Below, piece by piece: positions 34,504 to 43,287 of a stretch of DNA of 64,000 bases. Source of the DNA: Streptomyces sp. NBC_01460 (GTDB lineage: Bacteria > Actinomycetota > Actinomycetes > Streptomycetales > Streptomycetaceae); assembly GCF_036227405.1 (NCBI RefSeq), contig NZ_CP109473.1:7688001-7752000 (forward strand), given 5' to 3'. Made by a program: the position numbers and the translations under genes. The notes under the pieces were generated by a model. The model made no database searches and was not told where the DNA came from. It worked only from the letters and a program-made list of their open reading frames with translations. Positions within the stretch are counted from its first letter, which is position 1. Each line of letters opens with the position of its first letter.

Positions 34504-35420
34504 CGACGGCCTCGCGCACCCACGCCTCCTTCGACGGCCTCCTCGAACAGGCCCTCCACGGCGAGCTCGGCCCGGATCCCCGGGCCGGTCGAATCTCCGT
34601 GGCCTTCACGACGGTCCAGGCCGCACGGCACGACGGACGGCAGGGCGGATACCGCAACGAGGTCCTCAGCCTCCGCCTCGGCCACGCCGTCGGCTCGTGC
34701 GCGGTCGAACCGGGCTCGCTCCCCGACGGCACCGTGGAGGAGTGCGCCGGAGCGGAGGTGGACGCGCTCCTCGCCCACCCGCTGCTGCCGGTCCGGGTCG
34801 CCGCTCTGGACGCCTATCTGATGGACGTCTCCCCGCACACCCCGACCCACGGGGCACAGCCGGTGAGCATCCCCGCCGGGAGCTCGCTCGAACGGTCGCA
34901 GGCGCGGGCCGCGGCGGTCGTGGATCTGCTGGATGTGGGCCCCGGCTGCACCGTCCTGGTCGTCGGTGTCGTCAACTCCCTCATCTCCGCACTACGTTCG
35001 CGCTCCCTCGCCGTGATCCCCTGCGACCTCAAGGCCGGCACCACCGAGTGGGGGGAGCCCATCCGCACGGACGCGCTCGCGGAGATCGGCGGCTGCGACG
35101 CCGTGCTGGCCTCCGGAATGACACTCGGAAACGGCACCTTCGACCCGCTGCGCCGGAGCGCCCTGGACCACGGGAAACCGCTGGTCATGTTCGCCCAGAC
35201 CGGGAGCGCGGTCCTGCCCCGCTTCCTGGGCGCCGGAGTGGCCGCGGTCTGCGCGGAGCCGTACCCGTTCTTCTGGCTCGACGGCGGGCCGGGCACCGTT
35301 CATCGCTACCGCTCGGCCGACAGCGGGCCGGGCGCTACGGTCCACCGCTTCCGCGCATCCGACGGCGAGCCCGGCGCGACGGTCCACCGCTCCCGCACAT
35401 CCGACGGAGGTACCTCGTGA
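34500..35420 (+). CDS. DUF364/DUF4213-family protein (putative heavy-metal chelation)
   Basis: A 306-residue protein. The first half (about 10-110) looks like the DUF4213 enolase-N-like fold and the second (about 120-265) a Rossmann-like DUF364 domain, with VLVVGVVNSLISALRSR and CDAVLASGMTLGNGTFD. Pfam describes these as putative heavy-metal chelation domains, but no function has been proved to my knowledge. The last 45 residues are three near-repeats of about 14 residues (PGATVHRxRxS), unlike the family core. Start and stop both overlap neighbours by four bases. In this operon it may process the metal complex or a biosynthetic intermediate; that is inference. Confidence 0.75.
   Translation: MTTASRTHASFDGLLEQALHGELGPDPRAGRISVAFTTVQAARHDGRQGGYRNEVLSLRLGHAVGSCAVEPGSLPDGTVEECAGAEVDALLAHPLLPVRVAALDAYLMDVSPHTPTHGAQPVSIPAGSSLERSQARAAAVVDLLDVGPGCTVLVVGVVNSLISALRSRSLAVIPCDLKAGTTEWGEPIRTDALAEIGGCDAVLASGMTLGNGTFDPLRRSALDHGKPLVMFAQTGSAVLPRFLGAGVAAVCAEPYPFFWLDGGPGTVHRYRSADSGPGATVHRFRASDGEPGATVHRSRTSDGGTS
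35280..35402. repeat. 39/42-bp coding tandem repeat x3 (C-terminal tail)
   Basis: Three in-frame units of 39, 42 and 42 bases encoding variants of D-G-x-P-G-A-T-V-H-R-x-R. They form the C-terminal tail of the DUF364 protein and stop 16 bases before its stop codon. Confidence 0.85.
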
Positions 35421-36502
35421 TCACGGCCTCACCGCCCGCCCTCGCTCCCAACCGCGAGCTCCTGGCACTCCTGGGCCGCACCCCGCTGGCCAGGATCACC
35501 GCCGGACTGCCCCTGCCCCACCCGGGGTTCTGGGCCAAGCTGGAAGGGCACGCCGTCGGCGGCATGAAGGCGCGGGCCGCCGTCTCCATGCTCCTGGGCG
35601 CCGAGGAGCGAGGCGAACTGCTGCCCGGCGCACCGGTGGTGGAGTCGACCTCCGGCACGCTCGGCATAGGTCTCGCCTTCGCCGGACAGGCCCTCGGGCA
35701 TCCCGTCGTGCTGGTCGGGGACAGCGAACTCGAACCCTCCATGCGGCAGTTGCTGCGCTCGTACGGTGCGCACCTCGAACTCGTGGACCGCCCCGCCCCA
35801 CGCGGCGGGTGGCAGGGCGCCCGGCTGGAGCGGCTCCACGACCTGCTCGCCCGGATGCCCGGAGCCTACTGGCCCGACCAGTACAACAACCCCGACAACA
35901 CGACGGGTTACGCCTCGCTGGCGGCCGAACTGGCCACCCAGCTCGACCATCTGGACATCCTCGTCTGCAGTGTCGGCACCGGGGGACACAGTGCCGGGAT
36001 CGCCGCACCGCTGCGCAGGCACTGGCCACGGCTGCGTCTCATCGCCGTCGACTCCACCGGATCCACCATCTTCGGACAGCAGGCCGCGCCCCGGCTCATG
36101 CGTGGTCTCGGCAGCAGCATCCATCCGCGGAACGTGGCCTACGACGCCTTCGACGAGGTCCACTGGATCGGCCCGGCCGAAGCCGCCGACGCCTGTCGGC
36201 GCCTCGCCCGGGGCAATTTCGTCAGCGGCGGCTGGAGCACCGGCGCCGTCGCGCGGGTCGCCGCCTGGGCCGCCCGCACCCACCCGGGGGCCGCTGTGGC
36301 CACTGTCTTCCCCGACGGGCCCCACCGCTATCTCGGCACCGTCTACGACGACGACTTCATGACCGCCCACCACCTGGACCCCGGCCTCGCGGCCGGGCAC
36401 CCCGTCGACGTTTCGCACCCGCGCGCCCCGTACACCGGGGGATGGGCCAGGTGCACCACCGTCACCGATCCGCTGGCGGACAGTTCGGAGAGGCAGCCGT
36501 GA
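35417..36502 (+). CDS. Cysteine-synthase-family PLP enzyme
   Basis: A 361-residue fold-type II PLP enzyme. The Schiff-base lysine is K51 in the motif GHAVGGMKARAA, which replaces the usual NPGGSVKDR of O-acetylserine sulfhydrylase. ESTSGTLGIGLAFAG binds the substrate carboxylate, and VCSVGTGGHSAGIA binds the PLP phosphate. The changed lysine loop suggests a non-housekeeping reaction. SbnA-like relatives make 2,3-diaminopropionate precursors for chelators; a beta-replacement of that kind would supply an amino-acid unit here. Start (GTG) and stop overlap neighbours by four bases. Confidence 0.85.
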   Translation: MITASPPALAPNRELLALLGRTPLARITAGLPLPHPGFWAKLEGHAVGGMKARAAVSMLLGAEERGELLPGAPVVESTSGTLGIGLAFAGQALGHPVVLVGDSELEPSMRQLLRSYGAHLELVDRPAPRGGWQGARLERLHDLLARMPGAYWPDQYNNPDNTTGYASLAAELATQLDHLDILVCSVGTGGHSAGIAAPLRRHWPRLRLIAVDSTGSTIFGQQAAPRLMRGLGSSIHPRNVAYDAFDEVHWIGPAEAADACRRLARGNFVSGGWSTGAVARVAAWAARTHPGAAVATVFPDGPHRYLGTVYDDDFMTAHHLDPGLAAGHPVDVSHPRAPYTGGWARCTTVTDPLADSSERQP

Positions 36503-37680
36503 GACTCACCCAGCACACCGTGCGACTCGTACTCGCCGAGCCGCTGCGCATCTCGCGATCGGTCATGACCGCCCGCGACGCCGTCGTCCTCAGCGTGGAA
36601 CACGAAGGACTCACCGGTCACGGGGAGGCCGTCAGCAGCGTCTTCCACAAGCTCGACACCCCCACCCTCCAACGCCTCGCCGTCCGGGCAGGGGAGTGGC
36701 TCACCCGCTTCGCCGGACCGGAGACCGCGCTGCACGCCCTGCGCGTCGGCGAACTCACCGCACCCGGCACCCCGGCCGCGATGACCGCCGCCGTGGAGGC
36801 CGCGCTCCTCGACCTGGTCGGCAAGCGCACGGCCACCGCCGTCCACCGCTTCCTCGGGTCCCCCGTGGCGCCGAGGACCGCCACCGCCCGCACCATCTCC
36901 CTCATCTCCCCGGGCCGGGCGGCGGCGCAGGCCCGCGAGCTGGCCGATGCGGGGTTCTCCGTCATCAAGATCAAGGCGGGTGCGCCTGACCACGACGCGG
37001 ACCTGGACCGGGTCCGAGCCGTCCGCGCCGCTGCCCCGGCCGCCCGTCTCCTCCTCGATCCCAACGGCGCCTGGTCAGCCGGACAGGCCCGCACCCTTCT
37101 GCCCCTCTTCGCCGAACTCGGCGTCGAGGCCGTGGAGCAGCCCCTGGCCCCCGGCGACCCGGAGGCCCTCGCACGGCTGGCCGCACGCTCGCCCCTGCCC
37201 GTCATCGCGGACGAGGACGCCGTGACCTACGAGGACACGCGGCGGCTCGCCGGACGCGTCCACGGGATCAACGTCAAACTCGCCAAATGCGGCGGCGTCC
37301 ACGCCGCTCTCCGTATCGCCGCCCTGATCGAGGGCAGTGGCACGGACCTGATGCTCGGCTGCCTGACCGCCAGCACCCTCGGCATCGCCCCTGCGGTCCA
37401 CATCGCCGACCGCGCCCGCTGGACCGACCTCGACGGGCATCTCCTGCTCGCCCACGATCCGTGGACCGGCATCGGGGGCGGCGACGGACACGTCGCGGCC
37501 ACCGGCCGGCCGGGACTCGGCGTACGCCCCCGGACCGAAGCGGGAGCCGAAACCGGAGCGGGAGCCGAAACCGGAGCGGGAGGCGAAACCGGAGTCGACG
37601 CCGAAACCGGAGCAGAGACCGGAGCCGGAGCCGGAGCCGGAGAAGACGCCCGAGCCGCAGTCCGGAGCGCCGCCTCATGA
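36499..37680 (+). CDS. Enolase-superfamily racemase/epimerase (MLE subgroup, dipeptide-epimerase-like)
   Basis: A 393-residue protein of the muconate-lactonising-enzyme subgroup. The catalytic K-x-K is K157-I-K159 in FSVIKIKAG. Metal ligands are D187 (LLLDPNG), E213 (AVEQPLAP) and D238 (VIADED), and the second catalytic lysine is K260 (GINVKLAKCGG). This set is used by dipeptide epimerases, N-acylamino-acid racemases and o-succinylbenzoate synthases. In the operon, epimerising an amino acid or pseudo-dipeptide made by the ATP-grasp enzyme is the simplest idea. The last 45 residues are low-complexity AETGAG repeats outside the family core. Overlaps both neighbours by four bases. Confidence 0.87.
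   Translation: MRLTQHTVRLVLAEPLRISRSVMTARDAVVLSVEHEGLTGHGEAVSSVFHKLDTPTLQRLAVRAGEWLTRFAGPETALHALRVGELTAPGTPAAMTAAVEAALLDLVGKRTATAVHRFLGSPVAPRTATARTISLISPGRAAAQARELADAGFSVIKIKAGAPDHDADLDRVRAVRAAAPAARLLLDPNGAWSAGQARTLLPLFAELGVEAVEQPLAPGDPEALARLAARSPLPVIADEDAVTYEDTRRLAGRVHGINVKLAKCGGVHAALRIAALIEGSGTDLMLGCLTASTLGIAPAVHIADRARWTDLDGHLLLAHDPWTGIGGGDGHVAATGRPGLGVRPRTEAGAETGAGAETGAGGETGVDAETGAETGAGAGAGEDARAAVRSAAS
37533..37652. repeat. Coding tandem repeat (about 18 bp, GCCGAAACCGGAGCGGGA)
   Basis: Several degenerate copies in frame, then a run of GGAGCC hexamers, encoding the AETGAG-type C-terminal tail of the enolase-superfamily protein. Confidence 0.85.
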
Positions 37681-38948
37681 GGACCTGGCGCGAGATCCGT
37701 GCGTTCCCCTTCCCCATACGCCTGTTGATGGTCAATCAGCTGGGCGTCAACACCGGCTTCTACCTGCTCATTCCCTACCTTGCCACCCACCTCGGTGACG
37801 ACCTCGGCATGTCGGCGGCCGTCGTCGGCATCGTCCTCGGCGTACGCAACCTGAGTCAGCAGGGCCTCTTCCTCATAGGCGGATCCGCAGCCGACCGGCT
37901 CGGCGCCCGAGGCGTCATCATCACCGGCTGCGCGATACGCACCCTCGGGTTCGCCCTCTTCGCGCTCGGTGACGGACTTCCCGTCCTCCTGGCCGCCTCC
38001 GTCCTCAGCGGCGTGGCCGGTGCCCTGTTCAATCCCGCCGTCCGCACCTATCTCGCCCAGGAGGCGGGGGAGCGCAGGGCGGAGGCCTTCGCCCTCTTCA
38101 ACGTCTTCGCGACCACCGGCGCCCTCGTAGGACCTCTCCTCGGCAGTGCCCTGCTGCTCGTCGACTTCCGGGCCTCCGCGCTCACCGCCGCCGGGATCTT
38201 TGCCGTGCTCACCGTCGCCCAGGCCCTCGTGCTCCCCGCCCGGGACGTGCCGCCGGCCACGGGCAGCGTCACCGCCGACTGGCGCGAAGCCCTCGGAAAC
38301 CGTGCCTTCCTCGCCTTCGCCCTGGCCATGGTCGGCATGTTCACACTCGAGAACCAGCTCTATCTGCTGCTGCCGGCCGGCGCCCGGCAGGCCACCGGCT
38401 GGGACGGCGCCGCAGGGCTCGTCTTCCTCGTGGGGACACTCGCGGGCATCGCCTTCCAGATGCGCATCACCCGCGCGCTGAAGGGGCGGGGCAGCAGAGG
38501 GCGCTGGATCGCGGCCGGGCTGGTGTTGATGGGGCTGGGTTTCGTCCCGCCGATGCTCGTCGCGGGCGCGGACTCACCTCCTGACGGCACCCTGGACGCC
38601 ACCCTGCGCGCCCTGCCCGTCGTGGCCGGAGCCCTCCTGCTCCACCTGGGGGTGATGACGGCGCAGCCCTTCGTCATGGAGCTGATCCCCGGCTTCGGGA
38701 GGCAGGCGCTGACGGGCACGTACTTCGGGGTCTTCTACGCGGTCTCCGGCATCGCGGCGGCCCTCGGCAACGCGGCTGTCGGCCTGGCCATGGACGGTGC
38801 CCGGAACGGCGGCGGCACCCCGGCCGCCCTGCTGCCCTGGGCCTGCTGTCTGGCCGCCGGGCTCGCCTCGGCGGCGGGAGTGGCCTGGCTGCACCGCAAC
38901 GGCACCCTCCCCCGGACCCGCCCCGCCTCCGTGGCGGTGACGGCGTGA
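37677..38948 (+). CDS. MFS exporter
   Basis: A 423-residue major facilitator with about twelve membrane helices. It begins with an amphipathic 'FPFPIRLLMVNQLGVNTGFYLLIPYLATHL' segment. The motif-A-like loop is GGSAADRLGARG, and ALFNPAVRTYLAQEA lies near helix 4-5. Sequence style is that of DHA1-type efflux pumps. In this operon it is the natural candidate to export the product of the ATP-grasp, PLP and epimerase enzymes. ATG overlaps the enolase stop (ATGA), and its stop overlaps the methyltransferase start (GTGA). Confidence 0.88.
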   Translation: MRTWREIRAFPFPIRLLMVNQLGVNTGFYLLIPYLATHLGDDLGMSAAVVGIVLGVRNLSQQGLFLIGGSAADRLGARGVIITGCAIRTLGFALFALGDGLPVLLAASVLSGVAGALFNPAVRTYLAQEAGERRAEAFALFNVFATTGALVGPLLGSALLLVDFRASALTAAGIFAVLTVAQALVLPARDVPPATGSVTADWREALGNRAFLAFALAMVGMFTLENQLYLLLPAGARQATGWDGAAGLVFLVGTLAGIAFQMRITRALKGRGSRGRWIAAGLVLMGLGFVPPMLVAGADSPPDGTLDATLRALPVVAGALLLHLGVMTAQPFVMELIPGFGRQALTGTYFGVFYAVSGIAAALGNAAVGLAMDGARNGGGTPAALLPWACCLAAGLASAAGVAWLHRNGTLPRTRPASVAVTA

Positions 38949-39856
38949 CACACCGGACGGGCAACCTGCTCACCGACCGCCCGGAGTTGTACGAGGCCAG
39001 GTTCCCCGATCCCCGGCGCCTCGCCGGGAGCTGGGCGGAAGACCTCCTGCGGCGGTACGGCGCGGGGCCGGAGGTCCTGGACCTCGGCTGCGGCACCGGG
39101 CGCGACGCCGCCCGACTCCAGGCCGCCGGACGACGTGTCACGGCCGCCGACCTGTCCGGCACCATGCTCGCCCACGCCCGTGAGCACCACCCGGGACCGG
39201 TGTACGTGCAGGCCGATCTCAGCCGGTTCGATTTCGGCCGGTGCGTCTTCGACGCCGTGGTGTGCCTGGACAGTTCGCTGCTGTACTGCCACACGAACGA
39301 GCAGCTCGACGGATTCCTGGGATCCTGCCGCCGCACCCTCGTCCCCGGCGGCCTGCTGGTCGCGGAGATGCGCAACGGCGCGTACTTCCTCGGCCGGGAC
39401 GAGCCTCCGGCCACACCCGCCGTCTCCCGCTTCACCTGGCACGGCACCACGTACCGCTCGACCACCGTCCTGCGCGTCGACCGCGCCGCCCAGCTCCTCC
39501 GGCGCACCCGCGTCTGGACCGCCGACGACGGCAGTCCACCCGTCGAGGAGCGGTCGGCGTGGCGGCTGCTCCTGCCCCAGGAACTGCGCCACTTCCTCAC
39601 CGTCCACGGCTTCGAGGTCCTCGCCCTGTACGACGGCCCGGGGCCGCGCACCGAACCTGCCTGGCGGCCCGGCGCCGAGCCGGGTCACGCGGCGGACGGC
39701 GACCGGTTGCACCTGATCGCCAGAAAGCCCCGCACAGAACCCGCCGGAAGTCCCGCCACGGAACCCGCCGGCAGTCCCGCCACAAACCCCGTCAGCAAGC
39801 CCGACACGGAATCCGTCAGGGAATCGGCCGAGATCCCGTCGGGAAGCCGGCGGTGA
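38945..39856 (+). CDS. Class I SAM-dependent methyltransferase
   Basis: A 303-residue methyltransferase. Motif I VLDLGCGTGRDAARLQ is at about 44-59, the acidic residue after beta-2 is in VTAADLSGTML, and YVQADLSRFDF follows. A conserved VVCLDSSLLYCHTNEQL strand and a C-terminal 'GFEVLALYDGPG' region complete the fold. It could methylate the metallophore or an intermediate. The last 40 residues are Pro/Ser/Thr-rich and encoded by a 24-bp repeat; the enzyme core ends near residue 262 (LHLIARKP). Confidence 0.87.
   Translation: MTHRTGNLLTDRPELYEARFPDPRRLAGSWAEDLLRRYGAGPEVLDLGCGTGRDAARLQAAGRRVTAADLSGTMLAHAREHHPGPVYVQADLSRFDFGRCVFDAVVCLDSSLLYCHTNEQLDGFLGSCRRTLVPGGLLVAEMRNGAYFLGRDEPPATPAVSRFTWHGTTYRSTTVLRVDRAAQLLRRTRVWTADDGSPPVEERSAWRLLLPQELRHFLTVHGFEVLALYDGPGPRTEPAWRPGAEPGHAADGDRLHLIARKPRTEPAGSPATEPAGSPATNPVSKPDTESVRESAEIPSGSRR
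39737..39832. repeat. 24-bp coding tandem repeat x4 (methyltransferase tail)
   Basis: Units starting GAACCCGCCGG...CCCGCCAC(G/A); the first two differ by two bases, the last two are more diverged. They encode the C-terminal EPAGSPAT-type tail. Confidence 0.85.
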
Positions 39857-39899
39857 CCACCACCGGCCGTCCAGCACGCCCAGCAACAGGAGACCCGTC

Positions 39900-41519
39900 A
39901 TGACCGCACCAGCACCAGCATCAGCATCGGCATCGGCCGGCAGAGACGAACGCTTCCCCGGCCTTCGCAGGCGCGGCTTCCTCGCCGCGGCCGGGGGAGC
40001 GGCCGGCCTCGGCGCACTGGCACTCGCCGGATGCTCCGGACCCGCCTCCACCGGGACCGCCCCGGGCAAGGGCGACACCACCCCCCGGCGCGGCGGGCGG
40101 CTGCGCGCCGCCTTCGCCGGAGGCGGCGCGAGCGAGACCCTCGACCCGCACCTGGGGAACCTCTTCGTGGACGCCGCCCGGAGCAAGGCGCTCTTCGACA
40201 AACTCGCCGACTACGGCGCCGATCTGGCCGCGGTGCCCCGTCTCGCCGAGGGATGGGAGCCGAACGCCGGCCTCGACCGCTGGACGGTCACCCTGAGACA
40301 GGCGGAGTTCCACGACGGGAAGCCGGTGACGGCCGCCGACGTCCTGTACAGCTACCGCCGCATCGCCGATCCCGCGAAGGCCTACCGGGCGCGGGCGTCC
40401 CTGGAACCCATCGACCTGAAGGCGAGCCGCGCCACGGGGACGCGGACCGTCGAGTTCGTGCTCAAGCGGCCCACAGCCGAATTCCCCAATGTCCTCGCCG
40501 CCTTCGGCACCTCCATCGTCCAGGCCGGCGCCACCGCCTTCGACCGCGAGCCCATCGGCTCCGGGCCCTTCCGCTTCGTCTCCTTCACCCCCGGACGCTC
40601 CACCGTCCTGCGGCGCAACGACACCCACTGGGACGGCGCCCCCCACCTGGACACGCTCGAGTTCGTCGTCGCCAACGAGGAGTCCGCCCGCGTCAACGCC
40701 CTCCTCGGCGGTCAGATCGAGTACGCCCACGAGCTCACCCCCGCCACCGGACGTGCCCACGAGAAGACCGGAGCCGTCGAGATCGTCCGGCTGCGCAACA
40801 GCGCCATGCAGGCCTTCGCCATGAAGACCGACCGCCCGCCCTTCGACGACCCCCTGGTCCGTCAGGCCTTCTTCCTCATCGCGGACCGTCAGGAGCTGGT
40901 GGACGGTGCCCTGTCCGGCGCGGGCGAGACGGGCAACGACCTCTTCGGCAAGGGATACGAGTACTACGCGGACGAACTCCCGCAGCGCGCACAGGACATC
41001 GGCCGTGCCCGGAGCCTGCTCCGGCAGGCCGGCGCGGAAGGACTGAAGGTCACACTCGACACCTCAGCCGTCGCCGCGGGCTTCACCGAGGCCGCCGGGA
41101 TCTTCCGGGACCAGGCGGCACGCGCCGGGGTCACCGTCGACGTACGGATGGGCAGCAAGGACTCGTACTGGAAGGACATCCTCGACTCCGGCACCCTGTG
41201 CTGCTACCGGTCCGGCGCCATGCCCATCGAGTCCCACATCTCGCAGCGGCTGCTCACCGACTCCACCACCAACGCCACCCGGTGGCAGGACAGGGCCTTC
41301 GACGCGCTCTACCGGCAGGCCCAGTCGACCAAGGACAGGACGGCACGCGCCGCCCTCTACGGGCGCATGCAGCGACAACTCCACACCGAAGGGGGCTTCC
41401 TGGTCTGGGGCTTCGGCGACTGGATCCTCGGCACCGCACGCGCCCTGCGGGGTGTGGCCCGCGAGGCCCCCGCCAACACCCTGGACTGGGCGCGCTTCGA
41501 CAAGGTCTGGCTGGCGTGA
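39900..41519 (+). CDS. Nickel/peptide-type ABC substrate-binding lipoprotein
   Basis: A 539-residue SBP of family 5. The N-terminus combines arginines RRRGFLAAAGG with a lipobox LAGC (Cys45), so it may be a Tat-exported lipoprotein. The mature part has GWEPNAGLDRWTVTLRQAEF, HDGKPVTAADVLYSYRRI and PIGSGPFRF, as in DppA/NikA/CntA proteins. NikA and CntA bind metal-chelator complexes, so uptake of the metal-loaded product is a reasonable model. It starts 43 bases after the methyltransferase, the only real gap in the operon, with CAGGAGA upstream. Confidence 0.87.
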   Translation: MTAPAPASASASAGRDERFPGLRRRGFLAAAGGAAGLGALALAGCSGPASTGTAPGKGDTTPRRGGRLRAAFAGGGASETLDPHLGNLFVDAARSKALFDKLADYGADLAAVPRLAEGWEPNAGLDRWTVTLRQAEFHDGKPVTAADVLYSYRRIADPAKAYRARASLEPIDLKASRATGTRTVEFVLKRPTAEFPNVLAAFGTSIVQAGATAFDREPIGSGPFRFVSFTPGRSTVLRRNDTHWDGAPHLDTLEFVVANEESARVNALLGGQIEYAHELTPATGRAHEKTGAVEIVRLRNSAMQAFAMKTDRPPFDDPLVRQAFFLIADRQELVDGALSGAGETGNDLFGKGYEYYADELPQRAQDIGRARSLLRQAGAEGLKVTLDTSAVAAGFTEAAGIFRDQAARAGVTVDVRMGSKDSYWKDILDSGTLCCYRSGAMPIESHISQRLLTDSTTNATRWQDRAFDALYRQAQSTKDRTARAALYGRMQRQLHTEGGFLVWGFGDWILGTARALRGVAREAPANTLDWARFDKVWLA

Positions 41520-42469
41520 ACGGACTGCGCTCCTGGATCGCCCGGCGGCTGCTCGTGGGCGCCCTGCAGACCGCGGCCGTCGTGCTGCTGGTCTTCGCGC
41601 TCACCGAAGCGCTGCCGGGCGACGCGGCCGTGGCCTTCGCCGGGGACCAGCCCGACCCGCAGCGCATCGCGGCCGTCCGCGAGGCGATGGGGCTCGACCG
41701 GCCCGCCCACGAGAGGCTGGCCGACTGGGTGAGGGGACTGCTCCACGGCGACTTCGGCACCTCGCTCACCTCCGGACGACCGGTGGCCGGGTTCCTCGCG
41801 GACGGCTTCGCCCCCACCCTGGTCCTCACCGCGGTCACGGTCCTGCTCCTGGTCCCGGCGGGCGTGGGCCTGGGCGTGCTCGCCGCCCGCCACGAAGGAC
41901 GGTTCACCGACCGGCTGATCAGCTCCGCGACACTCGGCGTCTACGCCGTACCCGAATTCGCCCTCGGAGTACTGCTGGTGAGTGTCTTCGCCCTGCGGCT
42001 CGGCTGGTTCCCGCCGACCGCCGTCGGCTACGGCCCCGGCCTGCTCGGGCACCCCGCCGTGCTCGTCCTGCCCGTCCTGGTCCTGCTCGCCCGGCCCGTC
42101 TGCTCGCTCGCCCGGCTGGTCAGGGCCGGCATGATCGAGGCGCTCGCCGCCCCGTACACCGCCCACGCCGAGCGGTACGGAATCCCCGGCGCCCGCATCC
42201 GTTACGGGCACGCCCTGCCCAACGCACTCGCGCCCGCCACCCAGCAGCTCGCCCGCACCATCGACTGGCTGCTGTGCGGCGTCATCGTCGTGGAGGCCCT
42301 CTACGTGATCCCCGGACTCGGCACCGTCCTCATGAACGCGGTGGCCGACCGCGACATCCCGGTCGTCCAGGGACTCGCGGTGGTCTTCGGCCTCGCCACC
42401 GTCGTGGTCAACCTCGGCGCCGACCTCGTCACCCACCGGCTGGCACCGCGCTCGGCGGTGGCGGCGTGA
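41516..42469 (+). CDS. ABC transporter permease (NikB/DppB family)
   Basis: A 317-residue permease with the NikB-type opening RRLLVGALQTAAVVLLVFALTE, then LPGDAA and GLLHGDFGTSLTSGRPV (the family's periplasmic loop). The EAA loop is AAPYTAHAERYGIPGARIRYGH, and VIVVEALYVIPGLG is the terminal hallmark. The GTG overlaps the SBP stop by four bases and its stop overlaps the next GTG. Confidence 0.88.
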   Translation: MNGLRSWIARRLLVGALQTAAVVLLVFALTEALPGDAAVAFAGDQPDPQRIAAVREAMGLDRPAHERLADWVRGLLHGDFGTSLTSGRPVAGFLADGFAPTLVLTAVTVLLLVPAGVGLGVLAARHEGRFTDRLISSATLGVYAVPEFALGVLLVSVFALRLGWFPPTAVGYGPGLLGHPAVLVLPVLVLLARPVCSLARLVRAGMIEALAAPYTAHAERYGIPGARIRYGHALPNALAPATQQLARTIDWLLCGVIVVEALYVIPGLGTVLMNAVADRDIPVVQGLAVVFGLATVVVNLGADLVTHRLAPRSAVAA

Positions 42470-43287
42470 AGCGGCTCCGACGGTACGGACTCGGGGCGGT
42501 CCTCGTGGTGATCCCGCTCGGTCTGGCCCTCGCCGGACCGTTCCTCGCGGGGGAACCCCCGGCGCGCGCCGCGTCCTTCACCCTCGGCGGCGGACACCTG
42601 CTCGGCACCGACTTCGTGGGCCGGGACGTCGTCCAGCAGGTGCTGCTCGGCGGACGGCCCGTGGTGCTCGTCGCGTCGGCGGCCACCGCACTCGCCTACC
42701 TCGTCGCCCTGCCGCTCGGGCTGATCAGCGCGCTCACCCACCGGAGGTGGCTGGAGGAGGTGGTGATGCGTCCCCTGGACGTGCTGCTCGCCGTCCCCTC
42801 GCTGCTCATGATCCTGCTGGTCGCCGCAGCCTTCCAGCCCGGAGCAGCGGGACTCGCGCTGCTGGTGGCGTTCGTCTCCGTCCCGGACGCCGCCCGTATC
42901 GTGCGGGCGGCCGCCGCGGAGGCGGCGTCCCGGCCCGCCGTGGAGGCGCTGCGCATGCAGGGGGAGAGCTGGTGGCGGCTGGCCGTCGGATACGTGGGGC
43001 GGTCCATCCTCCGCACCCTGGCCGCCGATGCCGGGATCCGCCTGACCGGGGTGCTCTACCTGGTGGCCACCGCGGCTTTCCTGGGCATCGGTGTCGCCCC
43101 GGACGCCGCGGACTGGGCCGTGATGGTGGACCGCAACCGCACCGGACTGCTCATCCAGCCCTGGGCGGTCGTCGTGCCGGCCCTGCTGATCGTGGCCCTG
43201 ACCATGGGCAGCAATCTGCTCGTCGACGCAGCCATGGAGAACCGCACCCCGAACCGCACCCCGCCCCGGAAGGGCCGTCGCCCATGA
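42466..43287 (+). CDS. ABC transporter permease (NikC/DppC family)
   Basis: A 273-residue permease, shorter than most DppC proteins because the N-terminal cytoplasmic extension is missing. Membrane helices start at GAVLVVIPLGLALAG. HLLGTDFVGRDVVQQ is the family's post-helix-1 motif. The EAA loop reads SRPAVEALRMQGESWWRLAVGYV, more diverged than usual. The C-terminus carries a short duplicated NRTP (12-bp DNA repeat x2). Overlaps both neighbours by four bases. Confidence 0.85.
   Translation: MKRLRRYGLGAVLVVIPLGLALAGPFLAGEPPARAASFTLGGGHLLGTDFVGRDVVQQVLLGGRPVVLVASAATALAYLVALPLGLISALTHRRWLEEVVMRPLDVLLAVPSLLMILLVAAAFQPGAAGLALLVAFVSVPDAARIVRAAAAEAASRPAVEALRMQGESWWRLAVGYVGRSILRTLAADAGIRLTGVLYLVATAAFLGIGVAPDAADWAVMVDRNRTGLLIQPWAVVVPALLIVALTMGSNLLVDAAMENRTPNRTPPRKGRRP

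Noticed and set aside
33247..39856. Assigning the operon to EDDS, staphylopine or coelibactin biosynthesis
   Set aside because: Key genes for those pathways (opine dehydrogenase, nicotianamine-synthase-like enzyme, NRPS) are not seen, and I cannot confirm EDDS gene equivalence without a search.
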